64,000 nucleotides of DNA from Bradyrhizobium paxllaeri (GTDB lineage: Bacteria; Pseudomonadota; Alphaproteobacteria; Rhizobiales; Xanthobacteraceae). This document shows, in pieces, positions 8,112-16,942 of the stretch. Made by a program: the position numbers and the translations under genes. The DNA lies in NCBI RefSeq assembly GCF_001693515.2, contig NZ_CP042968.1, forward strand, positions 7,534,501-7,598,500, given 5' to 3'. The first letter of the stretch is position 1. Each line of letters begins with the position of its first letter. The notes under the pieces are model-generated. The model searched no databases. It was not told where the DNA came from and was given only the letters and a program-made list of their open reading frames with translations.

Positions 8112-10571
8112 TTAACTGGGGGTAGCCTGTTCACGCGAGAGCCGCGCAATGTGCTGCAGAAGTTCGTCTGCCAGGAACGGCTTGAGCAGGACCGAAATGC
8201 CCTGCGCGGCAATCGGCTCCACCACTTCCGACCGGATGTCTCCGGTCATGATGATGGCCGGGACGTTTCGGCCGAGAGCCGACCGCAAGTCACCGATTGT
8301 CGTCACGCCGTTTGTCGAACCCTGAAGATTGTAGTCACATAGCAGCAAGTCGGGTCGGATTTCCTGACGGTGAACGCGCGCCAGCGCGTCGCTTGCCGTT
8401 GCGACCACGATCCCCTCTATGCCGCGCGCTTTCAGCAGGCGGCTGATCGATGCGCGCACGCTCGCCTCGTCCTCGACGACAAGAATGGTGCCGCGGAAGT
8501 CACCCTGCTCATATCGCGGCTTCTGCACCCGTTCGCGCCTGCCGCCGTTCCCGTCGCCGCGCGGGACCTCAATCGTAATGACGGTGCCCTTACCGGGCGT
8601 GGAATGCGCACCGATCGGATGATCCAGCATCTTCCCCAGACGCCTGACGATCGCCAGGCCTAATCCGAGGCCGCCGCGTTCCGCTTCGGGCGAGCCCTGA
8701 TAGTATTCCTGAAAGATATGCGGGAGCTGATCCTGCGTAATGCCGATGCCGCTGTCCCAGACTTCGATCCGGACCTTGTCGCCCACCCGCCGGCAACCCA
8801 GCAGTATCCTGCCCCGATCGGTGTATCGCAGTGCGTTCGAAAGCAAGTTTCGTATCATCGTCTCCAGCATGCGCTTGTCGCTGCGGACCAGGAGTCCCGA
8901 ACGCACCATGCGCCACCGCAAGCCTCTGTCCGTGATGGCACCGGAGAAGTCGGCCGCTAGCGAATCAAATATCTCAGTAATCGCGAAGTCGCTCTTCGAC
9001 GGACGAAGACTTCCCGCCTCGAGACGATTCACATCAAGCAGGCTCGACAGAATGCTGGACATGGTGTCGAGGGATCGGGCCATCCCGTCGACAAGCTCGC
9101 GGCCCTCGCCGCCCGTGAGGTGCAGCCCGAGCGCTCCTTGCAGAAATCTCAGCGTTTGCAGCGGCTGTCGCAAATCATGGCTGGCAGCCGACAGGAAGCT
9201 GGATTTTGCCCGGTCCGCCAATGCGGCCGATTTCCAGGCGCGGGAAATCTCTCCCTCGAACCGCTTCCGCTCGGTGATGTCGGTCATCAGGCCACCGATG
9301 CGTATCGGCTTCCCGGCCGAGTCAACGCGCGTGATGGCAACCTGCTCCAGCCACACTTCGCCGCGCCCGTCCGGTCGCATGAACCGGAACGTCATCGAAT
9401 GCGAGGGGTCGTCCGGACGGACCGCGCCCAGGCGAGCCGTGATCGACGGGCGGTCATCGGGATGGACCTGTTTTATCCAGTTCGCACCCTTGATAAATTG
9501 CTGTGGAGCTAGGCCGAGAACTTCAGCCGCATTCCGGCTTACCTCGATCAGATCAGTCTGGAGATCCCAGTCGAAGGTGATCACACCGCCGGCCCGAAGC
9601 GCTTCCTCCAGCCGACGCTCCCGTTCGAGAATCGCAGTCTCGTGTTGCCGTCGCTCACTAAAGAGCGCCGCGAGAACCAGCGCGCCGAACGACGTGGCCA
9701 GAATGGTGGCTTGGGCGGACAAAATACGTTCCTCGATCGGCGACCGCGGGTCGCCGAAAAGACCGACGGCGAATATGGTCGTCCACACGATCGTGATTGC
9801 GCATAGGAACGTTGCGATCGCCGTAAAGGCCGGGCGAACGCGGGCAGCGATCCACACGAACAGCGGAGCAAGCGAGGCTATCGCCAGTTCGAAGATCCAC
9901 GGCCTGTTGGGCAGAATGACGAGGAGGACACACAGGGTGACCACGATCGCAAGCGCGAAAGCTCCCTCCGCAATTTCGCGCTTCGGCAGCGCATTACGCA
10001 GGAACGATGCGAGGCCGATCACAAGTGGTGCAACGGTGATGGTACCCACCGTGTCGGAAACGAGCCAATGACTCCATACCGCCGCAGGCGATGCGGCCGG
10101 GGCATGGAAGAACACAAACCCGAGCATGCCGACCAAACCATCGATCATGGCAGCAACGATCGTGGCGGCGAATAATCCAAGGACGCAACGCAACTTATCG
10201 AGTTCGAATGGGGTGCCGCAAAATCGCTGGATGAGCCCTGAGACGATGAGGGGACCGCTGGCATTCGCTACAGCGAAGAAAGCAGTGCTGGCTAGATTGC
10301 GGTCGCCGAGCAGATTGGCTGCGACAGTGGCAGCGGCCACCCCGACCACGACCGGCCACCGTAGCGCCGGACCGAACGCCACCAAAACTCCGGTGGCCAC
10401 GCCCGCAGCCGGCCAGAACACGGCGACGCCGTCGGACTTGTCGAGCAGAGCGAGGCTGAGGCGCGCGGCGAGGAAGAAGACGATTGCGACTGCGACCGAC
10501 ACGGCCCACGGCTGCCAGGCTTGGCGCATCTGTGCCCGGGATACATCAGTCGTAGCGACGTCCAATGCCAT
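8112..10571 (-). CDS. MASE1-PAS hybrid sensor histidine kinase
   Basis: Membrane sensor kinase of 819 residues. Residues about 20-310 form a MASE1 integral-membrane sensor with about eight helices, starting WPWAVSVAVAIVFF-like. A PAS/PAC domain spans about 335-450 (FDWDLQTDLIEVS ... MTDITERKRFE). HisKA has the phospho-acceptor in SHDLRQPLQTLRF (about 480), then HATPase_c with NLLSNALRYTDRG, DSGIGI and GLGLGLAIV. A C-terminal receiver (about 695-815) has the acceptor Asp in LLLCDYNL. The SHDLRQPL box is typical of NahK-like hybrid kinases. No separate response regulator is adjacent, so the output partner is unknown. Confidence 0.93.
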   Translation of the reverse strand: MALDVATTDVSRAQMRQAWQPWAVSVAVAIVFFLAARLSLALLDKSDGVAVFWPAAGVATGVLVAFGPALRWPVVVGVAAATVAANLLGDRNLASTAFFAVANASGPLIVSGLIQRFCGTPFELDKLRCVLGLFAATIVAAMIDGLVGMLGFVFFHAPAASPAAVWSHWLVSDTVGTITVAPLVIGLASFLRNALPKREIAEGAFALAIVVTLCVLLVILPNRPWIFELAIASLAPLFVWIAARVRPAFTAIATFLCAITIVWTTIFAVGLFGDPRSPIEERILSAQATILATSFGALVLAALFSERRQHETAILERERRLEEALRAGGVITFDWDLQTDLIEVSRNAAEVLGLAPQQFIKGANWIKQVHPDDRPSITARLGAVRPDDPSHSMTFRFMRPDGRGEVWLEQVAITRVDSAGKPIRIGGLMTDITERKRFEGEISRAWKSAALADRAKSSFLSAASHDLRQPLQTLRFLQGALGLHLTGGEGRELVDGMARSLDTMSSILSSLLDVNRLEAGSLRPSKSDFAITEIFDSLAADFSGAITDRGLRWRMVRSGLLVRSDKRMLETMIRNLLSNALRYTDRGRILLGCRRVGDKVRIEVWDSGIGITQDQLPHIFQEYYQGSPEAERGGLGLGLAIVRRLGKMLDHPIGAHSTPGKGTVITIEVPRGDGNGGRRERVQKPRYEQGDFRGTILVVEDEASVRASISRLLKARGIEGIVVATASDALARVHRQEIRPDLLLCDYNLQGSTNGVTTIGDLRSALGRNVPAIIMTGDIRSEVVEPIAAQGISVLLKPFLADELLQHIARLSREQATPS

Positions 10572-10815
10572 TGCCTTGCCCGCGAAGCATTAGGTTTCAG
10601 CGCATCGGCCCTGTCGTCCGCTCCTTTGTCGGTCAGTTCTTGCAACGGGCCAGGCGTGCCATCAGTATTTGAGGCCGGAGGCGGCCTGACAAGCGGAATC
10701 GGGCGTTCTCGCCGGGTCAACGCGTCACTGCAGACGGCGCCCGTCAGGTCCGGCAGTCACGCTTCGCGCGGAGCCGGCACCTTGCGCGCACGCAATCCAA
10801 AAGGCGAAATCGCTC

Positions 10816-11022
10816 CTAGCCCAGCTCGATCTCGTCGTCGATCTCATGCGAGAGGCTGATGCTGCCGATCGTCAGAACCATCTTCGCCGGCAGCTTCTCG
10901 TGGCCCTTGAGCTTGCCGGCCTCGAGCGCATCGCGCACGGCCTTTTCGATCTCGCGTTGCGAGGTGACGCCGACTTGCTTCAGAAACTTGCGCAGGCTGG
11001 CGTTGAAGACGTCTTCGTTCAT
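10816..11022 (-). CDS. Small DUF6494-type protein
   Basis: A 68-residue protein starting MNEDVFNASLRKFLKQVGVT, resembling the DUF6494 family of small proteobacterial proteins: amphipathic helices, then a beta-rich acidic tail SLSHEIDDEIELG. Function unknown. AGGAGGTCCTC precedes the ATG. It lies 12 bases downstream of the lipoprotein gene and is probably cotranscribed. Bases 10572-10815 between it and the kinase start hold nothing I can identify. Confidence 0.8.
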   Translation of the reverse strand: MNEDVFNASLRKFLKQVGVTSQREIEKAVRDALEAGKLKGHEKLPAKMVLTIGSISLSHEIDDEIELG

Positions 11023-11034
11023 GAGGACCTCCTG

Positions 11035-11304
11035 TTACGGCCGGACCGGGTTGTTCAGCATCTGCTCGGCCATATTGCGCTGGGCGCGGTCGGCGCGGGC
11101 GTTGGCATTGCCACGCTGCACGTCGCGGTTCTTGCGGCAGTTGACGTACTCGTTCGAGCCGACCGCGACATTGTTGGCGCGGCAGAATGCGTCGTCGTCC
11201 GCGCTGGTATCGACCATGGTCGGCTGGCCACGTTCCAGGCAGCCGGCGAGCACGGGGGCGATGAGCAGGAGTGCGATGACGTGTCTTGCGAGTCCAAACT
11301 GCAT
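11035..11304 (-). CDS. Small putative lipoprotein
   Basis: An 89-residue exported protein. The signal peptide ends in a lipobox, LLLIAPVLAGC, so the mature protein probably starts with a lipidated Cys about residue 20. The mature part is polar, with RADRAQRNMAEQMLNN near the end and two further cysteines (FCRANN, NCRKNR) that could form a disulfide. The ATG at 11304 has GGGAG upstream; an upstream ATG at 11358 lies in the palindromic repeat and is unlikely. Function unrecognised. Confidence 0.75.
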   Translation of the reverse strand: MQFGLARHVIALLLIAPVLAGCLERGQPTMVDTSADDDAFCRANNVAVGSNEYVNCRKNRDVQRGNANARADRAQRNMAEQMLNNPVRP

Positions 11305-11327
11305 GCGGGGCTCCCGTTCTTCCATCT

Positions 11328-11419
11328 CGTCATTGCCGGGCTTGACCCGGCAATCCATCGAAATAATGGCAGCCTGCTTTGACGATGATGGATGCCCGGG
11401 TCAAGCCCGGGCATGACAA
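11328..11419. repeat. Palindromic intergenic repeat (GTCATTGCCGGG class)
   Basis: Two hairpins facing each other: CATTGCCGGGCTTGACCCGG then CAATCCAT, and ATGGATGCCCGGGTC then AAGCCCGGGCATGAC. The outer ends also pair (GTCATTGCC / GGCATGAC). It sits immediately before the longer repeat at 11426. Confidence 0.75.
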
Positions 11420-11425
11420 GGAACT

Positions 11426-11550
11426 CGTCATTCCGGGATGGTCCGAAGGACCAGACCTCAGATGCGCAATTGCGCATCGGGGAATCTCGAGATTCTCAGG
11501 GGCGCAAGGGCGCCCCATAGCTCGATGCTTCGCATCGCCCCGGAATGACG
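11426..11550. repeat. Long intergenic repeat, copy 1
   Basis: Begins CGTCATTCCGGGATGGTCCG and ends CCCCGGAATGACG, so the ends are inverted. Inside are hairpins GGTCCGAAGGACC, GAATCTCGAGATTC and GGGGCGCAAGGGCGCCCC. A near-identical copy lies at 46244-46344. This copy carries an extra TGCGCAATTGCGCA segment and a different tip (GATGCTTCGCATC). Confidence 0.85.
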
Positions 11551-11557
11551 GTGATCC

Positions 11558-13468
11558 CTACACCCTGCCCTTCAGCGCATCGCCGATCTCATCCAGCACC
11601 TTCGGGTCCTCGATCGTCGCCGGCATGGTCCAGCTCTCGCCGTCGGCGATCTTCTTGATGGTGCCGCGCAGGATCTTTCCGGAGCGCGTCTTCGGCAGCC
11701 GCCCGACCGTGATCGCGAGCTTGAACGCCGCTACGGGGCCGAGCTTGTCGCGCACCAGCGCCACAATCTCCTTTTCGATTTCCACAGGCGCGCGCGCGAC
11801 ACCGGCCTTCAGCACCAGAAAGCCGCACGGCACTTCGCCCTTGATCGCATCCTTGATCCCCAGCACCGCGCATTCGGCGACGTCGGGATGGGAAGCCAGG
11901 ATTTCCTCCATGCCGCCGGTGGAGAGCCTGTGGCCGGCGACGTTGATGATATCGTCGGTGCGCCCCATCACCCAGACATAGCCGTCCTCATCCTTGTAGC
12001 CGGCGTCCGAGGTCTTGTAGTAGCCGGGGAACTCCGTGAGGTAGGCTGCCTTGAAGCGCGCGTCTTGCTCCCACAGCGTCGGCAGGCAGGCCGGCGGCAT
12101 CGGCAGCTTGATCACGATCGAGCCCATGGTGCCGGCGGGCACGGGCTTGGATGCCTCGTCGACCACGTCGACCTGATAGCCCGGCATCGGCACCGTCGGC
12201 GAGCCGTGCTTGACCGGCAGCATGCCCAGCCCCACCGGATTGCCGGCGATGCACCAGCCGGTCTCGGTCTGCCACCAGTGATCGATGACCGGTACCTTCA
12301 ACTGCGCTTCCGCCCATTCCACCGTCGGCGGATCGGCACGCTCGCCGGCCAGAAACAGCGTGCGGAATTTCGACAGGTCGTATTTGCGGATGAAGTTGCC
12401 TTCCGGGTCTTCCTTTCGGATGGCGCGGAAGGCGGTCGGCGCGGTAAACAGCGCGACCGCCTTGTGCTCGGAAATCACGCGCCAGAACGCGCCGGCATCC
12501 GGCGTGCCGACCGGCTTGCCCTCATACATGATCGAGGTCGCGCCATGGATCAGCGGGCCATAGACGATGTAGCTGTGGCCGACCACCCAGCCGATGTCGG
12601 AGCCACACCACCAGACCTCGCCGGGCTTGACGCCGTAGAGATTGAACATCGACCATTTCAGCGCAACCAGATGCCCGCCATTGTCGCGCACGACGCCTTT
12701 GGGAATTCCCGTGGTGCCTGACGTGTAGAGAATATAGAGCGGATCGGTTGCCAGCACCGGCACGCAAGGCGCGGCCTTGCCGGCATCGAGCGCGGCGCGG
12801 CGCAGCGTTGCCCAATCATGATCGCGGCCGGCCATGAGTTCACAAGGGTGCTGCGGCCGCTGCAGGATCACGCAGGCCTGCGGCTTTGCGCTTGAAAGCC
12901 TGATCGCCTGGTCGAGCAGCGGCTTGTACTGCACGATACGGCCGGGCTCGATGCCGCAGCTCGCCGAGAAGATCAGTTTCGGTTTGGCGTCGTCGATCCG
13001 GCTTGCGAGTTCCTTTGCGGCAAAGCCGCCGAACACCACCGAATGCACCGCGCCGATCCGCGCGCAGGCCAGCATCGCAAACACCGCCTCCGGCACCAGC
13101 GGCATATAGAGGATGACGCGGTCGCCCTTGGCGACGCCGAAGTCGGCCATGATGGCGGCGAGCGTCTGCACCTCCTTCAGCATCTCGGCATAGGTGAATT
13201 TCGAGATGGAGTTGGTGAGCGGCGAATCGTGGATCAGCGCCACCTGGTCGGCGCGTCCGCCCACGACATGGCGGTCGAGCGCATTGTAGCAGGTGTTGAC
13301 CACGGCGCCGGCGAACCACTGGCCATAGACGCCCATCGAGGGATCGAAGATCCTTTTGGCCGGCTCGATCCAGTCGATCTCGCGCGCCGCCTCGGCCCAG
13401 AACCCTTCGGGGTCGGCCAGCGAGCGGGCGTGGACCTCGTGATACCTGCTGTTGTTCTTAACATTCAT
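11558..13468 (-). CDS. prpE: Propionyl-CoA synthetase / acetate-CoA-ligase-like
   Basis: ANL-family ligase of 636 residues activating propionate (or acetate) to its CoA ester. Seen: N-terminal ACAS domain FDPSMGVYGQWFAGAVVNTC, P-loop YTSGTTGIPKGVVRD, the WWQTETGW acyl pocket, hinge YKTSDAGYKDEDGY, and C-terminal KTRSGKILRGT with the lysine that is acetylated in this family. PrpE is preferred over Acs because of the TCYNALDRHV and IPKGVVRDNGGH context, but the substrate cannot be proved. The ATG at 13468 has GGGGAG upstream; an in-frame start at 13525 lies in a palindrome. Confidence 0.9.
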   Translation of the reverse strand: MNVKNNSRYHEVHARSLADPEGFWAEAAREIDWIEPAKRIFDPSMGVYGQWFAGAVVNTCYNALDRHVVGGRADQVALIHDSPLTNSISKFTYAEMLKEVQTLAAIMADFGVAKGDRVILYMPLVPEAVFAMLACARIGAVHSVVFGGFAAKELASRIDDAKPKLIFSASCGIEPGRIVQYKPLLDQAIRLSSAKPQACVILQRPQHPCELMAGRDHDWATLRRAALDAGKAAPCVPVLATDPLYILYTSGTTGIPKGVVRDNGGHLVALKWSMFNLYGVKPGEVWWCGSDIGWVVGHSYIVYGPLIHGATSIMYEGKPVGTPDAGAFWRVISEHKAVALFTAPTAFRAIRKEDPEGNFIRKYDLSKFRTLFLAGERADPPTVEWAEAQLKVPVIDHWWQTETGWCIAGNPVGLGMLPVKHGSPTVPMPGYQVDVVDEASKPVPAGTMGSIVIKLPMPPACLPTLWEQDARFKAAYLTEFPGYYKTSDAGYKDEDGYVWVMGRTDDIINVAGHRLSTGGMEEILASHPDVAECAVLGIKDAIKGEVPCGFLVLKAGVARAPVEIEKEIVALVRDKLGPVAAFKLAITVGRLPKTRSGKILRGTIKKIADGESWTMPATIEDPKVLDEIGDALKGRV

Positions 13469-13496
13469 GGCGCACTCCCCGCGTGTTCGCCCATCG

Positions 13497-13530
13497 TCGT
13501 CATGCCCGGCCTTGTGCCGGGCCATGACGG
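13497..13530. repeat. Short palindromic repeat upstream of prpE
   Basis: CGTCATGCCCGGC...GCCGGGCCATGACGG is a single imperfect hairpin about 30 bases 5' of the prpE start. Same class as the other CGTCATGCCCGG repeats in the window. Confidence 0.7.
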
Positions 13531-13611
13531 CTGAGCGACATTATTTCAGGGGCATTGTCACGCGAAGTTGCGCCAGATCAAGCCGTAATACATTGGCCGT
13601 TCGGCAAAACC

Positions 13612-14970
13612 TTACTGCCGAGCTATCGTATTCAGCTTCTCCAGCCGATCCTCCATCGCCTGACGGAGGTCATAACCGCGCTTGCCGAACGAGGCGTTGC
13701 GCTTGTCGATGAAATCGCGCTGCTGTCGGGTTAGCGCCAGCGCGGCACGATGGCTGTCGGCTTCCGCGCTCGCAATCACCCGCAGGAACACATCGCTGAT
13801 GTTGCGGTCGAGCTGGGCGAGGCTCGCGTCGGCGCAGATCGCCTTTTCCACCTGGCGTTTGGCGGTGGCGCAGTTGAAGCTCGGCAGGTTCTTCTGGTAG
13901 CTCAGCGAACCCAGCCGTTCGATTTCCTGCGTAATCTCCTTGTGATTGGCGGCGGCGGTGCTGTCGGAAGGATTGAGGCGGACGGCTTCCGCATAATCCT
14001 TCAGCGCCCGGCTGCGATCGCCCTTCTTGACCCAGGCCGCGCCGCGATTGTTGTAGGCGCGCTGGAATTTCGGATCCAGTTTCAACGCTGCGTCATAGTC
14101 TGCAATCGCACGGTCGTAATCCTTCCGCGCCTGATAGGCATCACCGCGGTTGGTCAGGAATTTTGCCTCGGGGCGCAGCTTGATCGCCTCGTCATAGTCG
14201 GCGATCGCGCGCGCATAGTCACTGTTGCCGGCGAGGTCGAGGCCGCGATTATCGAAGAATTCCGGCTGCGTCGGATCGATCCGGATCGCCGTGGTGACGT
14301 CCTCGATCGCTTTCTCGGTACGGCCGAGCTTGCGGTAGGCCGCGGAGCGGTTGCTGTAGGTGCGGGCGCGGTGCGGCTCGAGGCGAAGCGCTTCATCGTA
14401 ATCGGCGATCGCCTTCTGATACTCGCCCTTGAAATACCAGGCGGCGCCGCGGTCCGAGAAAGCTTGCGCGAAATCCGGCTTCAGCCGCAGCGCCTCGTTA
14501 TAGTCCTCGATGGCGCGGTCGTACTTCCTCGCATTGTTGAAAGCATTGGCGCGGTTTGCATAGCCGGTAGCATTGTCCGGCTCCAGCCGGATCGCCTGGT
14601 TCAGCGCCTCGAACGCGGCCTCGACCTTGCCGGTCTGGCGCAGGATTTCACCGCGGGCGCGGAACGCACGTGCGCGGTTGGGATCCTTGGCGATCACGGA
14701 AGCGATTTCGGCCAATGCCTTGTCGCTCTGGCCACTATTATGCAGCGCGGCGGCACGCGTGATCATGGCGTCGAGCCGCTCGCTCTCCGGCGTCGCCGGA
14801 TTGTCGATCAGCGCGGTGCAGACGTCGATCAGCGTCGCGGGTTCGGCAGCCGAAAGCGCCTCGCAGACGATCGGCCGCTCGGCGGTCGTCTGCGCGCCGG
14901 CGCCCGTGGCAGCCAGGATGGCAAGGATTAACGCCGCGCTCGCGGCAAATGACGAAATGAATGATCGCAT
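13612..14970 (-). CDS. Exported TPR protein with LprI-like C-terminal domain
   Basis: 452 residues. A signal peptide (about 1-26, ending GAGAQ) suggests a periplasmic location. About eight consecutive TPR units run from roughly 60 to 340 (for example AIEDYNEALRLKPDFAQAF and AIADYDEALRLEPH). The C-terminal 100 residues resemble LprI/DUF1311: FNCATAKRQVEKAICAD, two spaced Cys, then QQRDFIDKRNASFG. LprI-type domains can inhibit lysozyme, but that activity is not shown for this architecture. The next gene on the strand (15111-15908) is a shorter paralogue with the same C-terminal domain. Confidence 0.85.
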   Translation of the reverse strand: MRSFISSFAASAALILAILAATGAGAQTTAERPIVCEALSAAEPATLIDVCTALIDNPATPESERLDAMITRAAALHNSGQSDKALAEIASVIAKDPNRARAFRARGEILRQTGKVEAAFEALNQAIRLEPDNATGYANRANAFNNARKYDRAIEDYNEALRLKPDFAQAFSDRGAAWYFKGEYQKAIADYDEALRLEPHRARTYSNRSAAYRKLGRTEKAIEDVTTAIRIDPTQPEFFDNRGLDLAGNSDYARAIADYDEAIKLRPEAKFLTNRGDAYQARKDYDRAIADYDAALKLDPKFQRAYNNRGAAWVKKGDRSRALKDYAEAVRLNPSDSTAAANHKEITQEIERLGSLSYQKNLPSFNCATAKRQVEKAICADASLAQLDRNISDVFLRVIASAEADSHRAALALTRQQRDFIDKRNASFGKRGYDLRQAMEDRLEKLNTIARQ

Positions 14971-15110
14971 GATCGGCTCTTGAAATGCTGGCCTAAATCG
15001 CGGCTAACGCCGCTCCCGCCAGTCTGTCGCAACAGCGCTTTCCGAGGTTCGAAAGGCGGCCACGGCCGGCACCAGAAAGATGGTGTTTCGGGATGAAACA
15101 TCTGCTTTGG

Positions 15111-15908
15111 TCAATAGCCGTCGACCCCGTTGAGCTGTTGCAGGCGCTGCTTCATCGCCTTCTGCAAGTCGTAGCCGGGCCGGCCGAACGAGGCGTTGCG
15201 GCGGGCGATGAACTCTTCCTGCTCGCGGCGCAGCTTGCGGGCCTGGGCCGGGGTCATGTCTTCACGGGTCGCCCGGACATACGACACATGGACGTCCCGC
15301 TCGAGGTCGGCGAGCTCGGGATTGGCGCAGATGGCCTTTTCCACCTTGCGGCGCGCGGTGGCGCAATTGAAGCTCGGCTTGCCGGCGATCGCCTTCAGCG
15401 CGCCGAGCCGCTCCAGCTCCTGCGCCATCGCCCGATGGTTCGCCCTGGCGGCGGCGTGCTCCGGGTTCAGCTTCATCGCCGCGGCAAAATCGGCGACCGC
15501 CTTCGGCAGATCGCCCTTCTTGCGCCAGAGTTCGCCGCGTGCGTTGTGAATGTCGGCATTGGTCGGATCGAGCCGCAGCACGTCGTCATAGTCGCGAATG
15601 GCGCGATAACTCATGCCCTTCCGCTCATGCGCCTCGGCGCGCGCGATCAGAGCCTTGATCCGGTCAGCCTTGTCGGTCCTGTCGTTGTCGATCAGCGCGC
15701 CGCAGACATTCACGGTCTTGTCGTCATCCTGCGCGCGGGCGGCGGCGAGACAGGGCGCGGGATCGGCGCGCAGGTCCTTGGCCGGCTCGACGCCCGTGGC
15801 CGATGCACCATGCGCCAACCCGATCCACAGCAGGCATGCGGCTGCGATGTTGCGGATATCGGAATGGCCTCGCATCGAATTGACCCGGAAATACGCTGTC
15901 GATTGCAT
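15111..15908 (-). CDS. Exported TPR protein with LprI-like C-terminal domain (paralogue)
   Basis: 265 residues: a signal peptide ending near ASATG, two or three TPR units (AIRDYDDVLRLDPTNADI, then AVADFAAAMKLNPEHAAA) and an LprI-like end with FNCATARRKVEKAICAN and REQEEFIARRNASFGRPGYD. The C-terminal part aligns by eye with the preceding gene, indicating tandem duplication followed by gain or loss of TPRs. Start 15908 has AGGAT nearby; an in-frame ATG at 15875 is an alternative and keeps the signal peptide. Function unknown, probably envelope-related. Confidence 0.83.
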   Translation of the reverse strand: MQSTAYFRVNSMRGHSDIRNIAAACLLWIGLAHGASATGVEPAKDLRADPAPCLAAARAQDDDKTVNVCGALIDNDRTDKADRIKALIARAEAHERKGMSYRAIRDYDDVLRLDPTNADIHNARGELWRKKGDLPKAVADFAAAMKLNPEHAAARANHRAMAQELERLGALKAIAGKPSFNCATARRKVEKAICANPELADLERDVHVSYVRATREDMTPAQARKLRREQEEFIARRNASFGRPGYDLQKAMKQRLQQLNGVDGY

Positions 15909-16092
15909 CCGATCCTAGCAAGGCCCGCGCTTTTCCGACAACGGTCCGCGTCGATTTTTCCCTGTTCGCCTCTGGACAGATTTTGGCCGAACGATGGCGC
16001 GCGAGAGGAGTGACCTCCTTCACACGCGAATGGATGCTCTTCGTCATAATATTTGTCGTGAACCTTTAGCTGATGTCACGGACTCAACAACC

Positions 16093-16863
16093 ATGACCAC
16101 ATTTACCGACTTCAGTCCGCCGCGCGCCATCGCGCAGTCCCAGTCCGGTTATTTCTACTTCTACATGGCGCTGGCCTGCATGGCGGTTGCCTTTCTCGGC
16201 TTTGCGCCGACCTATTGGCTGCCGCTGGCGAAGCGGTCGTTTTCGGCCTCGCCGGTCGTGCATTTTCACGGCCTGCTGTTCTTCGCCTGGTCGCTTTACT
16301 TCGCATTCCAAAGCTGGCTTGCGGCTTCCGGCAACGTTGCTCGGCATCGCAGCGTCGGCATGATCGGCGTCTCGCTGGCGACCGCGATGACGATCTTCGG
16401 CTTCCTGGTTGCGGTCAACGCGATGAAGCGCTCGGCGGCGGCCGGAATGACCGATGACGGAATCGCATTCGCGATTGTCCCGCTCAGCGGAATTCTGTTC
16501 TTTGCGGTGGTCTTTGCGCTCGCCATTGCCGCCATCCGCAAGCCTGAAACGCACAAGCGGCTGATGCTGCTGGCCAGCATTTCGTTGCTCGACGCCGCGG
16601 TCGCCCGCTGGTTTCTCACTTTCCTGGCTCCTCCCGGCCCTCTAGGTCCGCCCCCGGTGCCGGTGACCATCCCGCCCGCCATCGTCGCCTATCTGTTGCT
16701 GGTGGCCGCCATGGTGTTCGACTGGCGCACGCGCGGCCGGCCGCATCCGGTCTATGTCTATGGCAGCCTTGCCCTGATCGCCGTGAAATTCCTGAACTGG
16801 CCGATCAGCGTCACACCGCTCTGGCATTCCTTCGCCGGCGGCATCCTGGCGATGGCGCAGTAG
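16093..16863 (+). CDS. Polytopic membrane protein, unrecognised
   Basis: 256 residues with about seven hydrophobic helices, including YFYMALACMAVAFLGFAP, FHGLLFFAWSLYFAFQSW and IVAYLLLVAAMVFDW. A histidine-containing motif VVHFHGLLFFAW followed by ARHRSVG is noticeable and could bind a metal or haem, but this is only a suggestion. A proline-rich loop (APPGPLGPPPVPV) sits before helix 6. The ATG at 16093 was chosen because the helices begin soon after; ribosome-site support is weak. It precedes the antiporter gene by about 80 bases. Confidence 0.72.
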   Translation: MTTFTDFSPPRAIAQSQSGYFYFYMALACMAVAFLGFAPTYWLPLAKRSFSASPVVHFHGLLFFAWSLYFAFQSWLAASGNVARHRSVGMIGVSLATAMTIFGFLVAVNAMKRSAAAGMTDDGIAFAIVPLSGILFFAVVFALAIAAIRKPETHKRLMLLASISLLDAAVARWFLTFLAPPGPLGPPPVPVTIPPAIVAYLLLVAAMVFDWRTRGRPHPVYVYGSLALIAVKFLNWPISVTPLWHSFAGGILAMAQ

Positions 16864-16942
16864 CGAACGGAAAGAATACCTTCCTGCCGGTTAGTGCTAG
16901 ATTGATGGTGACATCGATCTCGACCGGCAGGGAATCCCAAAT

